Assembly: GCA_022747635.1 (NCBI GenBank)
Contig: JAKTNV010000024.1
Span: 2,418,001-2,482,000, forward strand
Source of the DNA: Hetaerina americana
Taxonomy: Eukaryota > Arthropoda > Insecta > Odonata > Calopterygidae
Reading direction: 5' to 3'
DNA: 64,000 bases
The first letter of the stretch is position 1; every line of letters starts with the position of its first letter. Positions 23,741 to 34,180 of this stretch are shown here, piece by piece. The notes under the pieces are model-generated. The model was not told the origin of the DNA, searched no databases, and saw nothing but the letters and a program-made list of their open reading frames with translations. Both the position numbers and the translations under genes were made by a program.

Positions 23741-24420
23741 GATGTAACGCCGACACAGGGGAGATGGCTTCATTCCGTCGCCCGCCTCCCCCTAAGCCTC
23801 CTCCTAACCACCCTCATTCTCAAACAGTGTGTGCACCGCCCACAAGCAAGTCCCCCGATCCCCCAATCCTTCCCCACCCCAGCGCTCCACCCTCCGCTCT
23901 ACCTGTATATCCGATTACCCCCCGCCCCACCACCCTCTCTCGTCCACCATTTCAAACCCTTTCACCCTCCCACTATTGTGCACCGGATTCCGAAGCCTCC
24001 CTCACCACCTACTTCTCCTACTCTCCCACGTAATTTTGTATCCTCCATTAGCGTCATCCCCTGCCCCTCTCTCCGAGTTCCTTCCCATCCCTCAGCCTCG
24101 TCCATGGCCCACCTCTCCGGATCTCTCCACCCTACCTCAATCCTCCCCTCCGCCCACTCAACTTCCCCTCCTCCCCGCCTAACTCCCCGTCGACGACCTG
24201 ATCGATAATTAGCGAGGTCGGAAGCTAGAAGGTGAGGGGAGGGAGCCTGGTGGGAGGAGTGAGTGGGGTGTATGTGGTGGGGTACGAGTGTGGCGAGGGA
24301 GCGATACTGTGAAAGGTAAGCGGGAATGGAGGGAGCGAGAAAGTGGATAAGCGAAGGGGACTAATAGATAAAGTTGCGGACGGCTGCGTAAGTGTATAAA
24401 ATGGGAAATGTGAAGTGGGT
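23741..24420. promoter_or_regulatory. GC-rich island with pyrimidine-to-purine switch
   Basis: On the plus strand, 23,775-24,190 is almost entirely pyrimidine-rich (CCCTCC/CCACC words). After a short mixed linker (24,190-24,215) the next 140 bp are purine-rich (GGAGGGAG, GGTGGGAGG). Three overlapping plus frames read as Pro/Ser-rich proteins (23,554-24,208). They agree in no conserved motif and are best explained by base composition. It may be a regulatory or promoter-like element. Confidence 0.35.
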
Positions 24421-25696
24421 ATTTCATGAATGAGTTATTATCATTAGCCTTTATTCTGCCCACAACTTCATCAAGGAAATCGGGTTGTCACATTGGGTAG
24501 CACTTCTTGTCGAGGGGGTTCGGTTACTACTTGGTAGAATGTAATGTTGCGTTGCTCTCCGCCAGTCCCAGTGACGCATTGACTGGAGAACAATCACCAG
24601 TCGGATTGGTTGCCCTTTCTGGTTATACGAGACAGTGGATTTATTTTAAATCCTGCGAAGGATGCTGCTTCATCCACAATCCCTTGATCCAAGGCAAAAG
24701 ACCTGATTTTTTTGGTGTAAGCAACGGGTAATCCGTGAAAATCACAAAATTCAATTGAAGCGGTAGTCATTTAAAATTTACATGTGTTCAAGAAGACTAA
24801 ATTTCGAAATTGATTAATTAAATCTCGGAGGAGAGTCGTATCAGGCAAATCCTATGTCCGAAAGTATATTTCGTAGCTATAGGTAACTTATTTAAAGTTT
24901 TCAGTCTAAAAACCCAGAAACATTCACCTTGTTCTCATCGAGCACTGAAATTTATCTTCACTTAGGATTTCTACAAGGGAAAAATTTAAAGTCAAATAAA
25001 TTCAAAACTAGCTCTCCTCTTTCGGATTTCTATTTATTAATAGTGTCCTCGTAATCCGCCAATGAAGGAAGAAAATTTGATGGGGAGTCGCCTGATCCGG
25101 ACCAACCATTTTGAATGTATGAACACGATTGGTTCAGATTATAGGTTAGTTTACCTACTGTGTATGAGCGTGACTCAACATAGGTTTAGATCTACTTGAC
25201 TTTTTTGTGAGAAATTCGTCTATATTTTACTGCTGCTGCAATGAAATATAGTCAACTATCATGCATACGCATGTTTCGAAATCAATCGGGACATTATCGG
25301 GTCATTTTATTTAAGTGGTTTCTAAAATTATAATTCATACCGACTAGTCTGATTTAATGCACTCTTGGATATTCGTCAAAAGATGATGACACCACTGGAA
25401 ATGAATGTTTCCATTATGTCATTAAAAGATCATTAAGATCATTATTGTCCACAAAAGAAACTCTTCATCGGTCAGCATGAATATAATTCCCATTACTATT
25501 AGTCAACAACTGACGAAATAATGATATGAGAGAGAGCTCATGTATGGACTATGCGAATGGAACATCCCTCTTTGCAAATAAATTTTGTGCAATTGTGTAC
25601 AACTTAGTCAAATGTGTACAATTCACGATGTGTATATGCATAGATTCCTTTCTTGAAAGCGTTTTAAGTTTGAAAAAAGAAAGTTATGTTGTCGCC
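24421..25696. other. AT-rich DNA, nothing recognised
   Basis: The 74-codon frame at 24,507-24,731 shows no known motif. Nothing else was seen. Confidence 0.5.
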
Positions 25697-25757
<61 letters not shown>

Positions 25758-25834
25758 GTATATGTATACATATACATATATATACGTATATGTATACATA
25801 TAAATATACATAGACGTATATGTATACATATATA
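25697..25834. repeat. (TA)n array with GTACGTATATGTATAC variants
   Basis: Pure TA to about 25,752, then an imperfect higher-order pattern of TACGTATATGTATACATA units up to the left end of the mariner. The TA pattern resumes at 27,151 beyond the mariner, so the transposon landed inside the array. Confidence 0.93.
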
Positions 25835-27150
25835 CACGGTTCATCCGGAAAATAAGTGTACTGAGCTCAGGAAAAAAAATTTATTACACTTTTACATATC
25901 TTAAGCTAATATTCCTCAAAATAGGACCCTTGTGAGTCGATACACTTGTTCCAGCGGCGTTCCCATTCCTGGAACACTCCCGCGAAGGCATCATCGGGAA
26001 CCTCTCGAAGACACGTCGTCACGGCCTCTTTGACGGCGTCCAAAGTCCCGTATCGCGTTCCTTTCAAACTCCTCTTTATCTTCGGGAACAGAAAGAAGTC
26101 CGGTGGTGCCAAGTCCGGGCTGTAGGGCGGGTGCGGCAGCGTTGCCACGCCGTGCTTGGCCAAGAAGTCCGACACGACAAGCGCGGTGTGAGACGGCGCA
26201 TTGTCGTGATGCAGCCGCCAGATTTTTTGATCGCTGGCCGGACGCGGGTGACTCGATTTCGAAGCCTGTCAAGCACTTGGACGTAAAATGCAGCATTTAC
26301 AGTTTGTCGTTCGGGTACAAATTCGTAGTGGACGACTCCCCTTTTGTCAAAAAAGACAATGAGCATCGCCTTGATCCGAGATTTGCTCATGCGAGCTTTC
26401 TTTTGACGGGGTGATGATGGGGTGTGCCACTCCGCACTTTGTCTCTTCGACTCCGGGTCGTACTCAAAGATCCAAGTCTCGTCACCCGAAACAACGTTCT
26501 CTAAAAAATGTGGATCATTTTTGCAGTGATCCGCAAGTTGTGTCGCGATTTCCAAATGATTGAGTCTTTGATCATCACTGAGCACTTTTGGCACCAACTT
26601 TGCACAAATTTTTCGCATCTGTAATTGCTCCCTAATAATCTCGTGCACTATTGTTTTTGGCACATTAAACTGCTCTGCTATCATCCGAACACTAAGACGA
26701 CTATCAGAGTTCAGTACATCGCGAACTTTTCGCACATTTTCGTCGGTGAGTGTCGTTGATGGGCGTCCAGGCCGTGGCTCGTCGTCGACCTCTTCTCTGC
26801 CCTCCACGAACATCTTGTGCCACCGAAAGATTATGTTTCTGGACATGGCAGACTCCCCGTAAGCCTGGTTAATCATACCGACAGTTTCGGTAGACGGTTT
26901 CCCAAGCTTTACCGCAAATTTGATGGAATAACGCTGCTCCAAAAACTTCGGCATCGCGTTCCGTGAGGTGGGTCGAGCGTGGAGGTTCGCGTTAACAGAG
27001 CTCCTCACTACACCACAGCTCAGAGCCGACTGCCTTTTTCAGCGTCGCTTGCCAACATACCCCCCTCCAATTGCAGCCCGTCAGAGCGGTGCTGGGCGCG
27101 CCTGGAGCGGCGGGAAAAAATCAGTACACTTGTTTTCCGGACGAACCCTG
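25835..27150 (-). mobile_element. Near-full-length mariner element (family 1, copy 1)
   Basis: 1316 bp, flanked by TA on both sides. The terminal inverted repeats are about 30 bp. The right end read inward is CAGGGTTCGTCCGGAAAACA, and the left end has CACGGTTCATCCGGAAAATA, followed on both by AGTGTACTGA. Length and terminal repeats are typical of mariner. A second, internally deleted copy with nearly the same sequence lies at 60,980-61,925. Confidence 0.96.
25906..26954 (-). pseudogene. mariner transposase with one frameshift (DD34D)
   Basis: Start chosen at MPKFLEQRYSIKF (ATG at 26,954); the longer frame to 27,008 adds 18 residues that look like leader. The N-terminal half has two helix-turn-helix regions separated by GRPS (about residues 63-66), then AKLVPKVL in place of the usual WVPHEL. 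The first catalytic Asp is in GDETWIFEYD (about residue 158). Near 26,223-26,228 a run of six T (A on the coding strand) is one base short, which throws the frame. The other frame continues with LHHDNAPSH (second Asp) and SPDLAPPDFF (third Asp), 34 residues apart, to EEY and a stop at 25,906. Apart from this indel the copy looks young. It was probably active before the frameshift and is inactive now unless the frame slips. Confidence 0.93.
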
Positions 27151-27209
27151 TATATATATACATATATTCAAACAAGGAAAACTTGCCATATGATGAACAA
27201 ATATTTATT

Positions 27210-27518
27210 CACATAGATATAGATATCGTACAAGGAAAAGGGATAGGAACACATATAAAAGACAAAAACACGAGGTGGGGAAGGCGGAATCAAGCAGACC
27301 ACAAGGGCAAAAATATTATCTTGACCAGGACTTGAACAATGAATCTTTCAATTTGCCGAGCTGATGCCCTGTCGACTTGTTGAAAGATCAGTGGTTCAAG
27401 TCCTGGTCAAGGGAATATTTTTGCACTTGTGATCTGCTCGATTCCGCTTTCCCAGCCTCTTCTGTGTTTGTCTTTAATGTGTGTTCCTATCCCTTTTCTT
27501 TATATCTATACCCATGTG
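27210..27518. repeat. Foldback (inverted repeat) of a SINE-C-like sequence
   Basis: The left arm (27,210-27,353) and right arm (27,378-27,518) are near-complementary over about 140 bp. They share GGGATAGGAACACA, AAAGACAAA, GCGGAATC, GCAAAAATATT and TTGACCAGGACTTGAA when read on one strand. The loop is about 25 bp (27,354-27,377). The right arm carries a B-box-like GGTTCAAGTCC followed by TGGTCAAGGGAATA, matching the 11.65 kb repeat. The arms differ at scattered positions, so this is an old structure or one of two related copies. Transcripts across it could form a long hairpin. Confidence 0.88.
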
Positions 27519-27593
27519 ATGGTAAAAAAATATATATATAATGCATATGTATAAACGTATAAACACAGTAATCAAACCGAAGGTCGGTTTGGT

Positions 27594-27808
27594 AGGTGAT
27601 AGTAGAGTTCACGCAGTACTAAGCCCGACGGCGTAATTCACGCATCAGGGGGCTAGATCCTTTCTCTATTCCGCGAATGGTTACCAGGAAGTTCTGATCC
27701 CGGCAAAATCATACAGCTTGGGCGGAGCTGGGTGTGTCCAAATAGGCTCGCTCGGGAATCGAACCCGGGGCAGTAGTCCAACGCTCTACCCCTGGACTAT
27801 CGCGACCC
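27594..27808 (-). mobile_element. SINE-B copy 1, tRNA-derived
   Basis: On the minus strand the head reads TAGTCCAGGGGTAGAGCGTT (A-box region, about 27,798) followed by GGACTACTGCCCC and a B box (GGTTCGATTCCCG, about 27,766). The body has CTTGGTAACC-like sequence and ends in GCCGTCGGGCTTAGTACTGC. It faces copy 2 head to head across a (TA)n array. Acceptor-stem halves do not pair, so it is not a tRNA gene. Confidence 0.82.
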
Positions 27809-27837
27809 ACATTAAGTTATGTGTAAGTATGTATATG

Positions 27838-27841
<4 letters not shown>

Positions 27842-27886
<45 letters not shown>
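27842..27886. repeat. (TA)n microsatellite between two SINE-B heads
   Basis: About 45 bp of pure TA, continuing as TATGTATATAAATTATATATA to 27,906. Confidence 0.96.
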
Positions 27887-27893
<7 letters not shown>

Positions 27894-27907
27894 AATTATA
27901 TATATAA

Positions 27908-28139
27908 GTGTGGTAGTCCATGGGGTAGAGCGTTGGACTGCTGACCGGAGGGTCCCGGGTTCGATTCCCGAGCAAGGCAATCTGGGCACCTGCTGCTCCA
28001 TCCAAGCTATGTGATTTTTCGGGTACTAGATCTTCCTGGGAAGCCATAACCGGCACAAGGAAAGCAACCGGCCTACCTACCCTGATGTATGAATTTCACA
28101 CGCCGTCGGGCTTAGTACTGGGTGCACTCTGCAACCTAT
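27908..28139 (+). mobile_element. SINE-B copy 2, tRNA-derived
   Basis: The head is TAGTCCATGGGGTAGAGCGT then TGGACTGCTGACCGG and a B box (GGTTCGATTCCCG, about 27,959). The body runs through AGCAAGGCAATCTGGGCACC, GCTATGTGATTTTTCGGGTA, TTCCTGGGAAGCCATAACCG and GCCGTCGGGCTTAGTACTGG. It aligns along its length with copy 1 and, in its 5' two-thirds, with the copy at 48,411. No clear target duplication was found; TA-rich flanks hide it. Confidence 0.83.
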
Positions 28140-28148
28140 AATATAATA

Positions 28149-28187
28149 TACCTTATAAATATATATATATATTTATTTATAAGGTAA
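28149..28187. repeat. Short AT-rich hairpin
   Basis: ACCTTATAAATA, a TA run, then TATTTATTTATAAGGT form a perfect-ended stem. It is probably part of the TA-rich flank of SINE-B copy 2. Confidence 0.6.
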
Positions 28188-28189
28188 AT

Positions 28190-29029
28190 TATATCTTATG
28201 TATTGAAAACAGTTTACAATGTACTTACATATTGAATACATGACAGATAAATAGATTGAGCAAAAGCTATTATTTTTTTGAGCTTTTATAATGAATTCGT
28301 AACAATTACAATGTACTAACCCAGTCCTTGTAATCCCTCAAACCCATGTAAAAATTTATTTAGAACGGAAAACGGTTTTACATTTATTCGGATTGGAGAT
28401 ATTTTCGATTTCTTTTATTTGAATTCCGGAATTCTGCGTCGGGATCTTTTGTATTAGATACCTCGTAGGCTCAAACCACCCATGAAAGATTGGATTCGAT
28501 GCTGGTGGTGCTGTTTCTTCCGTATGCTTTTTTTCTAAAGCGTTTTCGATTAAATCATCCAATGTAAAAAATCAATATGATAATATTTACCATCAAATTC
28601 GACACAGCTAGAGGGGATTTAACTTTCTATTCTCGTTTGTTTTGGCACACCCCACAACCTTTAGAAACGAGTGATTCTCTCCATTTAGCCATTTTGACTC
28701 TGAGTTAACGTCGTTTTCAATTGGTGGTTTTAGCCTATTCCTTAGAATAATTAACCATATTAATTTCGTCTGCCATATTTATGCAGATATGAGGTTAATA
28801 ACCAATAATTCTAGGATTGACAACGGCAAATATTGACGAACATCTCGGCGAGAATAGTGTATCAGCGCAATAACAGAGTGTGAATATATGAACGATCTCA
28901 TGTGACGTAGCTTGCCTATAAAGGCATATTATATGGATATCCTGTATGAATGTATACGTTGACTTTTAGTACGTGCTTATGCACACTTATTATTAAATCT
29001 TGAAACAATTATCGGACTCAGCTGGAAAA
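28190..29029. other. AT-rich DNA, nothing recognised
   Basis: The 68-codon minus frame at 28,356-28,562 has no known motif. No other feature was seen. Confidence 0.5.
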
Positions 29030-29720
29030 AAAGCTAAAATGGGTGGCAGCAACGGACTTGGTAGGGGTAGATATACATAAGTTGGAGGCTGCGGAGGGCG
29101 GTGAGGAGCAGCGAAGACGTCGGATGCGGCAGAATCAGCCGTTTGAAATGTGGGAAGAGAGTAAGGGGAGAGTGGAGGGGGCGGGACGGTGGAGAGGTCG
29201 GGTGCGGCACGCGAGAGAGGCCGCGGGAGAAAGGGGTTGGAAGTGTGGGAGGAGGAGGGAGAGTGGGAGTCGGGAGGAAAGGAGATCGGGGTGGCTGGCT
29301 GAGTTTCAGGGTGTAAAGGGCGTTGAGGGAAGTGGGAGGGAGGGGTGGGTGAGGATATTCTGAAAAAGAGGAGGCTGAGCAAACGGAGGAAGGCGGTCGG
29401 GGATGGGAAGTTGAAGAAGGGAGTGATTCTCCCGCCGGGTGTGAGGGAGTGACGTCGAAAGGCGGGGAAACGAGAGAGAAGGAAAGGGAGGGAACGGGAG
29501 TGAAAACTCTCCTAAACGATCTCTGCCCTCGGGGTGGGCGGGCGGAGAACGCGAAAGGGCGCCGGGAGCGAGGTTAGGCTTCATGTGGTGCATGTGTGGA
29601 TGTCAGCGCTGCTCACTCCGCGAGATCCGTCCGACTCTTCAGATCCTCTCTCCCTGATTTCCACGTTTCTGCATCGCTCCGCGAGGGCCATGTCCTCAGG
29701 CATCAGGATGCGTATGTCCC
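29030..29720. promoter_or_regulatory. GC-rich island, purine-rich then pyrimidine-rich
   Basis: From about 29,090 to 29,500 the plus strand is strongly purine-rich (GGGAGAG, GGAGGAGG). CpG-dense sequence follows (29,500-29,580) and then pyrimidine-rich sequence to 29,690. Opposite-strand frames at 28,993-29,593 are Pro/Ser-rich, a composition effect. There is no recognised domain. Confidence 0.35.
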
Positions 29721-31379
29721 AAAAATTAACCTAAGAAATAATCACGGAGGAAAGAACAGAACTCCAAAACAACGAAGATATTCAATCAAACCATTTTTAT
29801 AGGAATTATAGTGGAAAAAAATCAACGACCTCTCGTTCACTAGAGCAAGGTAACTCAAACTGCTAAAAATAAAACCCCAAGACGTAACTGAACATTTTTA
29901 TGAAAAAGTAAAAACCCAAAGCCACTTCATAAATTATTTAAACTACTACTAATTGCCAGTATTATCTTGAAGTCCGCGGCATTAGAAACGTGGTTTTCAT
30001 TGAAACTACGTAAGATACTAAGACAACCAAAATAAATACAATATTCAATTGCATACACAAAGAGAAAGTCAGTATATTTGTTGCAATAAATACTCGTAAG
30101 GTATTCACTACCAACCAGCGCTCCGAATGCAACTGTAAAATTCGACGGGAGGTCTGAGCCTTACTCTGAACCCTCAACCATTGTAGCTCGTCAAAGAGCC
30201 AAGAAATATACCCCTTCACCGGGTTGAATGGCTTCAATATGTAGAGAAAACTGGGGTGATGGCCACTGTCTCAACTCGGATATTACACGGCTTTTATATC
30301 ATCCCTTTCCATCGTAGTAAATTTTATAGCCCAAGTTCAGTTTCTCGTCTTGTTCTCAAGTCTTCATGACGTGTGACGGCGAGCTGAGTAATGTTTGTCC
30401 TCCTTATCATTGCGAATCTCTGCGTTTTTCTTGAATTGAAAAGGCGCGATTCTGTTTTTCCACATTGATTGTTACATAGAACAAGACGACCTAGGTTGTG
30501 TAGAAGACCTGCTCAAGTCTTAAGGTATGCTTATTTTAACTTCACCTGATGATGCAAATTTTTGAAGCATCCCAGGTCTTACTGTGTTGAATAACATTTA
30601 GGCGGAAAAGCAAAGGAATTCTTTTTAATATCAATATGAAGTATCCAACAAAATCACGGCAAAAATAGTTAAATTTATGAATCCAGAAATTATACTATAA
30701 ACGTTTCACCTCTGAATTGCCTTTATCATTCATGTTAAGTCCATGTGCCAACCCACACGTGATATATGATGAAATTTCTAAAAGAATGGGTTCTATTCTT
30801 CTAGGCACTCCAGACCTTGACTTAAAAAAATTTCGGGCGCTTGTATTTAAAAAAAATGCGTTTATTTGCTAAATTTGGCACCCAATGGCTTTAGACTTGA
30901 GGAGGAAATCGGTGAATTTTATTAATACGTCAAGAACGGGGTATTCGTACCATTTAAAACGATACGTTAATCAAAATACACGTGATTTGGACCTGTGTCG
31001 TATATTTATTGATCTAAAGGTTCCAGATTAATCTACTCAATTACTGGGTGTGTTGAATTTGGGCACCCAAACGGAGCCTTTCGATACTTACCCTACGAGC
31101 AAAAGAGCTTTCATTGTTGTTAAATGGCTGTGTTTTCATTCCCCATTTGATATTTAAGCGGTAGATACGTATTTAAAGATAACTACGACAGCATGTTTCC
31201 GCTTCCATTTTCCTCCGCTTCCCTCGATATCCATCCATTGGAAAATGTCTGTAGCATATGGTATGAATTCTCACATTACCTAACTATTCGGGTATCCTGC
31301 TACTCGAATTCCGGAGCGAATCCGGGCTCCAGTGGGCAATAAAATCCGGAGTAAATTCGACACCCTAGTGTGTATCGAC
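29721..31379. other. AT-rich DNA, nothing recognised
   Basis: A 91-codon minus frame (29,962-30,237) has a hydrophobic stretch but no known motif and no supporting splice or start context. The rest is featureless. Confidence 0.5.
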
Positions 31380-31830
31380 CAGAACGGAAAGTGCCCGAGG
31401 TGATGGTGGGAGCGGTTGCCGAGTATCATTTCCGCGTCCTGTTTATCGTTCGCGGTTCCCCGCGGGAGGGAGTGAAAGAAAGAGATGCTCGCCCCTTCAT
31501 CTTTTTGGGTTTTTTTTCGAGGTGCCAGGACGGGTGAAAGGCGAGTACCGTCCTTAAAAATTACCTTCCAGGAATCCTCCGTAAGTGTGCCACTATATCG
31601 TCCGCGTAATTTCGGAGTATAGTTCGGGTTTCATTTGGATTAATTGAAATTTGGATGGTTTCCTCTCGCACAGACGTATGTCCATGCAGTTAGCTCTTAT
31701 TTTTGGATTGCGTGCTCCGTCCGTTCGTTGGCCCGCGCTGTGTCCGATGCGTGTCGGCAAACCAGAAATTCGAAGATTCTCCGTTGTCGGCGGATATGAG
31801 ATAGACTCCTATGAGCATTGTGGAGGATAC
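31380..31830. other. Moderately GC-rich block
   Basis: CpG is mildly elevated, with a self-complementary CCCCGCGGG word near 31,460. A 72-codon plus frame (31,651-31,869) is not recognised. It is weaker than the other islands. Confidence 0.25.
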
Positions 31831-33189
31831 ATCATCAAGGATCCGAGGAAGAGACAAGAGTTTGACTGAGAGCCAGGATATTGGGTTATGTGAAATAGGA
31901 GGAATTTGAAGTAGCATGTTTGCAAGTTAATTGATAATTTGTACGAGTATAACCTTTAGAATCAAAGACTCTCTTTGATATCGGAGAAAAGGTCTCTTAG
32001 TTCCCTTTTGATTTTCTATGAAATTATACCCTTTTATATTCCCTTTTGATGGTGAAATTGGTAATTTGTTTGCCGAGTGTTTGATTTTACTGAGAAATGA
32101 TTATAAAACCGTTAGTCCAGCAAAGCAGAATAATCAAGGTCTTTGTAAAGGTTTAATACGTCGTTAGGCTCGCAAGATGCACAAAGGAGATCTAATGGGA
32201 AGTAAAAAATTTAAGTTCGTGAGACATTCGTGAGCCAGACTCTCCACGAATTATAATTTTGCACGTGAAAAAGGTGTTTAGAAGACTAGAGTAAAATTGA
32301 GTTTAAAAGCAGTATTCAAAGGAATGATTACAACCGGTTTTAGATTATAAAAGCAAAATAAATTTTTATATTTTAAATTCTTGCCTGGCTTATATTCTGT
32401 AATACACGCAATAAATATTTGAACGCCTCTTCTGTACAAATTCTCGCGCACGTTTAATATTCAAACTTTCTTCTTTTTTTCCTCTGGAAAAATGTCGAGA
32501 ATCATAACTCATGATTAAAATGCTTCGTAAGCAGAATATTGTTTCTAAAAATACACTCCGCTGGAGAAGGAGAAGGTAGATGAGGAGGAAGAGAGTGAAG
32601 TGGAGGAGATGAAGTGATGGGATAAAGGAGTGTGTGCGAGGGGAAAGAAGACGTTAGGCGAACGCTTTAGTGGGAGGCTTTCCGTGGGGTAACCAAGGAG
32701 AAGAATGGAGGGGAGAGATAAGAGAAAGAGGATTAGCATTAAGATGTTTTAAGTGGGAACAGAGAAGTGAAGCTGGAGATGGTGGGTCGATGCTCACGAT
32801 ATTACACGAAAACGCAGCGATTCGAGGTTCAAAGAGATATAAAATACCTTATTTTGAACGGAATGAATGCCTACAATCTTTGATTAAGCTTTCGAGGCAA
32901 TTTTAGCCCCGTTTGAGCATTTCATCGGCACTACCTCCAGCGCTGCGTATTATTTTATGTAAATTTACGGATCCCTGCTAGTAGTGGAAAGCACAAATAG
33001 AATTTTTGATAGGTAAATACGAAAGATTTACAATACCCTGAAAACGAATTTTTATCGGTTCCAATTGTTGATAATTTAAATACAGATTTCCTCTTCAAAT
33101 ACAATAAATTGCAAAAAAAACTGGGAAATAAGAGTATATTTTGATGAATTAAAAACATAAATGCAAAATTTTTTTTCAAGGCCATTGTT
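31831..33189. other. AT-rich DNA with a purine-rich patch
   Basis: A GA-rich patch at 32,562-32,780 (GGAGAAGGAGAAGG-type words) gives Ser/Leu-rich antisense frames. The flanks are AT-rich and featureless. Confidence 0.45.
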
Positions 33190-34180
33190 TCTGCCAATAT
33201 TTTGGGAAGTGGGGTGAAAGTCGGGTGCGGAGACTTAGAGGGGGAAAGATGGCGGGCTTCGCCTCGGCCTTGGTTCCTCGCAATTCCCAGCGTCACCACT
33301 TGTCCCCCGCGTCCTTGTCACCACGAGGAGTTTGCGGAGACAGACGCAGTCTGAGAGTCCGGGGGGGGGCAAAAGAAGACGTCATCAACTGCTTGCGCCG
33401 TTCGCGTCTTTACTCGGATTCTTATCCGCGAGAGCACTTGAGAGAGCGTATTTTTCTGTTTACTGCAAAAATGGCTTTGGATTTTCGAGCGAAAGGGATG
33501 AACCTACTGATAGGTATTTGGTGTCGTGATGCGGCGGTGATGGATACGATTCCCGCTCGGTTTTGGGAGAGCCTCTGACGCCGTCTCTGGAAATGCATGT
33601 AGCCTAGGTGAATATTTTCGCTGTTGGGACGGGTGGGGTGGGATGATTCGGCTGCAGCTTTTTCAAGTCAAGAACATGTGTCTCAGAGAGGTGTGTAGGA
33701 AGAGTGGGAGGAGGTGGTGGGTGATGTGCTTTCCAGTCTCAGGAGCCGCCGCTTCTATTTCGGCGGACAGACCAGGGTTGAGCGTGGAGATGGCTACAGA
33801 CGGGATGGCTGGGAGCGTTTCGTCGTCCCCTCTCTCACGCTGAGTTTTGGGGGATTGGACGAGTGGGATTAGAAGAATTCAACAGGGGAGTTGATGAAGA
33901 AGCCCCCTAGGGGAAGCGTAATTCCCTCGGCGTTTATTCATTTTTTTTCGGACGAGTGGGGAAGAGGAAGGGTGGGACGAAAGTTACGAGTTTTGTTTGG
34001 ACGCTAATTCAATTTCGTTTTTAGACAACAAGACGGCTTTGGGGGCCCCGAGCCATGATAGCGCTGATGCATTTAGTAGGCATCAATAACGCTGACACGT
34101 GACCGCGCGGATCCAATTTCAGCTCCTCGTGGATTGGCGCACGCACTGCCTTTACCTTGCTGGTGATCCACCCTCTCAGT
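33190..34180. promoter_or_regulatory. GC/CpG-rich island, about 1 kb
   Basis: CpG-rich throughout, with a run of 10 G near 33,361 and several purine tracts (33,690-33,720; 33,955-33,980). Overlapping plus frames of 117 and 66 codons (33,225-33,578; 33,643-33,843) show no known motif. It is promoter-like in composition only. Confidence 0.35.

Noticed and set aside
23554..24208. Proline/serine-rich frames up to 159 codons
   Set aside because: All three plus frames are open at once because the strand is pyrimidine-rich. No motif, start context or codon bias supports one of them.
26103..26414. Plus-strand frames opposite the mariner transposases (also 39,789-40,534 and 61,248-61,536)
   Set aside because: They are shadows of the minus-strand transposase genes.
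27908..27985. Possible functional tRNA gene
   Set aside because: The A and B boxes are present, but the 5' and 3' segments do not pair as an acceptor stem. The sequence continues into a SINE body shared with two other copies.
29962..30237. 91-codon minus frame with a hydrophobic segment
   Set aside because: A hydrophobic stretch is common by chance in T-rich DNA. No family motif or neighbouring exon signal was seen.
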